Translations under genes and position numbers: made by a program
Assembly (NCBI GenBank): GCA_019428955.1
Contig: JAHYJF010000123.1
Location: 1 to 9,643, forward strand
Reading direction: 5' to 3'
DNA: 9,643 bases
Source of the DNA: Burkholderiaceae bacterium
Lineage (GTDB): Bacteria > Pseudomonadota > Gammaproteobacteria > Burkholderiales > Burkholderiaceae_E
Notes under the pieces: generated by a model
What the model was told of the DNA's origin: nothing
What the model saw: the letters and a program-made list of their open reading frames with translations, nothing else
The model's database searches: none
Part shown: positions 7,092 through 9,643 of the stretch, piece after piece
Layout of the letters: the number at the start of each line of letters is the position of its first letter
Position numbering within the stretch: the stretch's first letter is position 1

Positions 7092-7152
7092 TCCCAATGG
7101 GAAGTCGCCCACGGTAGCAGGCCACAGTGGGCGACACAGTCGAGCGCGCTCG
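7090..7152 (+). other. Three abutting inverted repeats upstream of scpB
   Basis: First, CTTCCC (7090-7095) and GGGAAG (7099-7104) form a six-pair hairpin with a three-base loop. Second, TCGCCCAC (7105-7112) pairs perfectly with GTGGGCGA (7127-7134) around 14 bases, extended by G7104-C7135 if the first hairpin opens. Third, CGAGCGCGCTCG (7141-7152) is a perfect 12-base palindrome. The set ends 19 bases before the scpB ATG and would bury the alternative GTG start at 7127. No T tract follows. A leader that controls scpB translation is possible but not shown. Confidence 0.5.
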
Positions 7153-7171
7153 CGCCGGGCGTTCTGCACTG

Positions 7172-7822
7172 ATGAGTAGCGTTGATCCGAAAATCCTGAT
7201 TGAGTCCGCACTGTTGTGCGCTGAGCGACCGTTGTCGATCGCCGACCTGCGTCGCCTGCTGGCAGATGAAATGGACGCGTCCGAGGTCCGGACCTTGCTC
7301 GACGAATTGGCGCTGCAGTGGCAGGACCACGGGGTACGGCTGGTGCGCCTGGCATCGGGGTGGCGCTTTCAGAGCGCACCCGAGATCGGGCAGTTTCTCG
7401 ACCGCCTGCATCCGGAAAAACCGCCACGCTATTCGCGTGCCGCGCTCGAAACACTCGCGATCATCGCCTATCGTCAGCCCGTGACGCGCGGTGACATCGA
7501 GGACATCAGGGGCGTGGGAGTGGCATCGCAGATCATCCGTACGCTCGAGGAGCGGGGTTGGATCGAGGTGATCGGTCACAAGGATGTCCTGGGCCGTCCG
7601 GAACTGCTGGGTACCACCAGGAAATTCCTCGACGACCTCGGTCTGCGCTCGCTTGCCCAGTTGCCGACCTTGCTGGCCGAGGGTGAACTCGCAGGCGTTG
7701 GCCTGGGCGCTGGCAGCGGCGATAGTGTCGTGGCAGCCGGCGATGACGACGACGAGGAAGGCCTGGGCCAAAGGGAAATCGGCTTCGGTGCACCGGAACC
7801 ATTCGGCCCGTCATTGACTTGA
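7172..7822 (+). CDS. scpB: Segregation and condensation protein B
   Basis: Regulatory subunit of the SMC-ScpAB condensin, which binds ScpA as a dimer and helps compact and separate chromosomes. 216 residues from the ATG at 7172. Two winged-helix domains are visible: about 5-80 (LIESALLCAERPLSIADLRRLL) and about 87-165, with the family core SRAALETLAIIAYRQPVTR (88-106), IEDIRGV (109-115) and GRPELLGTTRKFLDDLGL (141-158). Residues 175-216 are a loose Gly-rich tail with an acidic DDDDEE block (191-196). The ATG gives the normal N-terminus but has no visible ribosome site. A GTG at 7127 has AGG five bases upstream and would add 15 residues not expected in the family, so the start is somewhat uncertain. 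The usual partner scpA is not in the window; the upstream neighbour is tRNA-fMet. rluB follows after 40 bases, a common pairing, probably in one transcript. Confidence 0.93.
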   Translation: MSSVDPKILIESALLCAERPLSIADLRRLLADEMDASEVRTLLDELALQWQDHGVRLVRLASGWRFQSAPEIGQFLDRLHPEKPPRYSRAALETLAIIAYRQPVTRGDIEDIRGVGVASQIIRTLEERGWIEVIGHKDVLGRPELLGTTRKFLDDLGLRSLAQLPTLLAEGELAGVGLGAGSGDSVVAAGDDDDEEGLGQREIGFGAPEPFGPSLT

Positions 7823-7844
7823 AGTTGTAGTAATTGGGAACTTC
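7821..7844 (+). other. Small inverted repeat in the scpB-rluB gap
   Basis: GAAGTT (7821-7826) is complementary to AACTTC (7839-7844) around 12 bases. A competing pairing joins GTTGT (7824-7828) with ACAAC (7852-7856), just before the rluB start. The gap also carries GGGAAC twice (7836-7841 and 7848-7853). These could give two alternative leader folds for rluB, but the stems are short. Confidence 0.35.
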
Positions 7845-7862
7845 GTAGGGAACAACCGCAAG

Positions 7863-9629
7863 ATGAGCGCATCGCACAACGACGGCACGGACCAGCCTGG
7901 CAACACCGATTCCCCGCAGGACGGCCAGGGAGCCCAGTCCGCAGGGGAGAGCCGCGGCAATGCCGGTGGTGAAACCGCTGGCGGTGGCGAAGGTCGTTCC
8001 GGGCGCGGTCGCTTCCCGCGGCGACGCGGGCGCGGTAAGCGCGACGATGGTGCGGCGCCGGCGCCGGCGCCAGCACAGTCACAGTCACAGTCACAGTCAC
8101 AGTCACAGACCAAGCCTGCCCGCCGTCGTCGCGGACCGGGCGGCAAGAGCGGCGGCGGGCAGCCCGAGGTCGGAGAACCGTTTCCGAAATTCCCGATTCG
8201 CGCGGCAATTGGCGGTGATCCCGAGTACTCGGCGCGGCCGGCCCAGGCGGTCCAGCCGGTCGCCGAAGACCTGCCTAAATTGCACAAGCTTCTGGCTGAT
8301 GCGGGGCTCGGTTCGCGGCGCGAGATGGAGGAACTGATCATTGCCGGGCGAGTCTCGGTCAATGGCCAGCCCGCCCATATCGGCCGGCGCATCAGTTCCC
8401 AGGACCAGATTCGCGTCAACGGCCGGCCGTTGCGGCGCAGTGCCGCGGCGCCTGAGACGAGAATCCTGATCTACCACAAGCCTCCCGGCGAGATCTGTTC
8501 GCGCGACGATCCCGGTCAGCGCACGACCGTCTTCGAGCGCCTGCCACGGCTCAAGGGCGCGCGTTGGGTCGGTGTGGGCAGGCTGGACTTCAACACCGAG
8601 GGGCTGCTGATCTTTACCACTTCGGGTGAATTGGCCAACAAGCTGATGCACCCGCGCTACGGCTGGGAACGCGAATACGCCGTCAGGGTGCTCGGGCGCA
8701 TCGACGAAGAGGCACGCTCGGCATTGCTCGCCGGGGTAGAACTCGAGGACGGGATGGCAAACGTCAAGTCGATCGAGGAACTCGGCGGCGAGGGGGCCAA
8801 TGCCTGGTATCGGATCGTGATCGGCGAGGGTCGCAACCGCGAGGTACGGCGCCTGATCGAGGCGGTCGGCGCTACGGTCAGCAGGCTCGTGCGGGTGCGT
8901 TTCGGCCCGGTGGCCCTGCCCCATGGATTGTCGCGGGGACGCTGGACGGAGCTTGACCAGAACGATGTCCGGGCACTCAACGCGGCGATTCGCGAGGCCG
9001 CTGGAGGGGTGGACAATGGCGACCAGGACCAGGATCAGGACCGCGATCCCGAACTTGACGAAGACGCGCTCGACGACGAGTACGATTCGCAGATCCACAT
9101 GCTCGCCAACCACCCGATCGAGGTCGACCCCGACGACAGGATCAGGGCCGAACATCTCGACGACGAGTGGCAGCCCAGCAGCAATGACGCCCACCTTGAA
9201 GGGATTACCCGCAAGGTGCGCAGCGGTGACGGTGGGTCAGGCGCAGGCCGGCGTTCGTCGGCGGGGCGTAAGCGTGTCGGCGCCCGCGGCGCTACCAACT
9301 GGGGCGGCGGGCCGATGGACGGGTTGGGTGGCAGCCGCCAGTCGCCGCAAGCAGGGCCGGGCGGTCGCGGCCGGTCCGGCGAGGGGCGCGGGGGTCAGGC
9401 CGCCGCCGGTGGCGGCAAACGCCGCGCCGGGCCAGGCCGGCGCGGCGGGTCAAATGTGGCCCCAGCAGGCAATGGTCCTGGCGGCCCGGGAGCAGCCGGA
9501 CCGGGGTCGGGCGGGCCCGGAGAAGGTGGCGGACGCGGTGGCGCGCGGCGCGGCGGCAAGCGCCGCGGAGGACGGCGTGGCCCCAAGGGAGGGGGCGGCA
9601 ACCAGGACGGCGGGAACACCGCTGCCTGA
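7863..9629 (+). CDS. rluB: 23S rRNA pseudouridine synthase RluB, with long disordered ends
   Basis: Converts uridine 2605 (E. coli numbering) of 23S rRNA helix 93 to pseudouridine during ribosome assembly. 588 residues, about twice the 291 of E. coli RluB. Domains: residues 1-135 low-complexity (Gly/Arg/Gln/Ser/Pro); S4 RNA-binding domain about 137-195 (LHKLLADAGLGSRREMEELI, GRVSVNGQ); catalytic domain about 200-375, with catalytic Asp242 in GRLDFNTEGLLIFT, then LMHPRYGWEREYAVRV and GEGRNREVRRL (321-331). Residues 381-450 are acidic (DQDQDQDRD and following) and 455-588 are a basic Gly/Arg-rich tail ending RRGGKRRGGRRGPKGGGG. The ATG at 7863 follows AGGG at a spacing of 12; no ATG nearer the S4 domain has a better site. 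The stop falls 14 bases before the window end. The core assignment is firm; RluB over RluE/RluF rests on the scpB neighbour and core motifs. Confidence 0.93.
   Translation: MSASHNDGTDQPGNTDSPQDGQGAQSAGESRGNAGGETAGGGEGRSGRGRFPRRRGRGKRDDGAAPAPAPAQSQSQSQSQSQTKPARRRRGPGGKSGGGQPEVGEPFPKFPIRAAIGGDPEYSARPAQAVQPVAEDLPKLHKLLADAGLGSRREMEELIIAGRVSVNGQPAHIGRRISSQDQIRVNGRPLRRSAAAPETRILIYHKPPGEICSRDDPGQRTTVFERLPRLKGARWVGVGRLDFNTEGLLIFTTSGELANKLMHPRYGWEREYAVRVLGRIDEEARSALLAGVELEDGMANVKSIEELGGEGANAWYRIVIGEGRNREVRRLIEAVGATVSRLVRVRFGPVALPHGLSRGRWTELDQNDVRALNAAIREAAGGVDNGDQDQDQDRDPELDEDALDDEYDSQIHMLANHPIEVDPDDRIRAEHLDDEWQPSSNDAHLEGITRKVRSGDGGSGAGRRSSAGRKRVGARGATNWGGGPMDGLGGSRQSPQAGPGGRGRSGEGRGGQAAAGGGKRRAGPGRRGGSNVAPAGNGPGGPGAAGPGSGGPGEGGGRGGARRGGKRRGGRRGPKGGGGNQDGGNTAA
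8076..8108 (+). repeat. In-frame hexanucleotide repeat (CAGTCA)5 plus CAG in rluB
   Basis: Five exact copies of CAGTCA followed by CAG, 33 bases without a mismatch, encode alternating Gln-Ser at residues 72-82. It directly follows a GCGCCG-type run (8052-8071) coding Ala-Pro repeats. Because the unit is six bases, slippage would change length without breaking the frame. Confidence 0.97.
9021..9047 (+). repeat. Imperfect GACCAG repeat encoding Asp-Gln in rluB
   Basis: Units GACCAG, GACCAG, GATCAG and GACCGC followed by GAT encode DQDQDQDRD at residues 387-395, directly after the catalytic domain. One synonymous change and one Gln-to-Arg change show it is older or less active than the Gln-Ser repeat. 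Confidence 0.85.
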
Positions 9630-9643
9630 GCGCGCCGATAGCT

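Noticed and set aside
8076..8108. Short regular repeats as a possible CRISPR array
   Set aside because: Six-base units with no spacers, inside a coding frame; this is a microsatellite.
8103..9194. 363-codon open frame antisense to rluB
   Set aside because: It mirrors the GC-rich codons of rluB, has no ribosome site or recognisable domain, and lies across conserved pseudouridine synthase motifs.

Overview
The window looks like ordinary chromosomal, GC-rich proteobacterial DNA, most likely from a betaproteobacterium close to Rhodocyclales. The reasons are the high G+C at third codon positions, an initiator tRNA almost identical in layout to the E. coli one with an encoded CCA end, a PBP7-type endopeptidase of betaproteobacterial character, and the run Nudix - aat - bpt - pyrD. 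This placement is inferred from gene content and protein resemblance, not from any search. No phage, transposase, CRISPR or defence genes were seen.

Layout. Positions 1-975 (+) hold the 3' part of a PBP7-like D-Ala-D-Ala endopeptidase gene (pbpG), cut by the left edge. It converges on an IclR-family regulator (1012-1812, -). Behind that, reading leftward, lies a compact minus-strand operon: zinc-ribbon Nudix hydrolase (6084-6635), aat (5350-6087), bpt (4541-5353), pyrD (3525-4544) and a B12-binding-type radical SAM protein (1898-3496). The first four genes are joined by three successive 4-base start/stop overlaps (GTGA, ATGA, ATGA), and the radical SAM gene follows pyrD after 28 bases. A 217-base divergent region separates this operon from a single initiator tRNA gene (6853-6929, +) with its own stable-RNA-style promoter. 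After the tRNA come 242 bases without a convincing gene but full of inverted repeats, then scpB (7172-7822, +) and rluB (7863-9629, +).

How the genes work together. aat and bpt encode the two bacterial aminoacyl-tRNA-protein transferases that make N-degrons for ClpS/ClpAP, so the operon joins protein turnover to pyrimidine synthesis (pyrD), nucleotide clean-up (Nudix) and an uncharacterised radical SAM reaction. The plus-strand block on the right serves translation initiation (tRNA-fMet), chromosome condensation (ScpB) and 23S rRNA modification (RluB).

Least explained parts: the structured tRNA-scpB gap (about 6986-7152), the very long low-complexity ends of RluB with an in-frame hexanucleotide repeat, and the radical SAM protein, which has B12-domain architecture but no canonical DxHxxG motif. 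I found no clear evidence of a completely new system. These three are the best leads.
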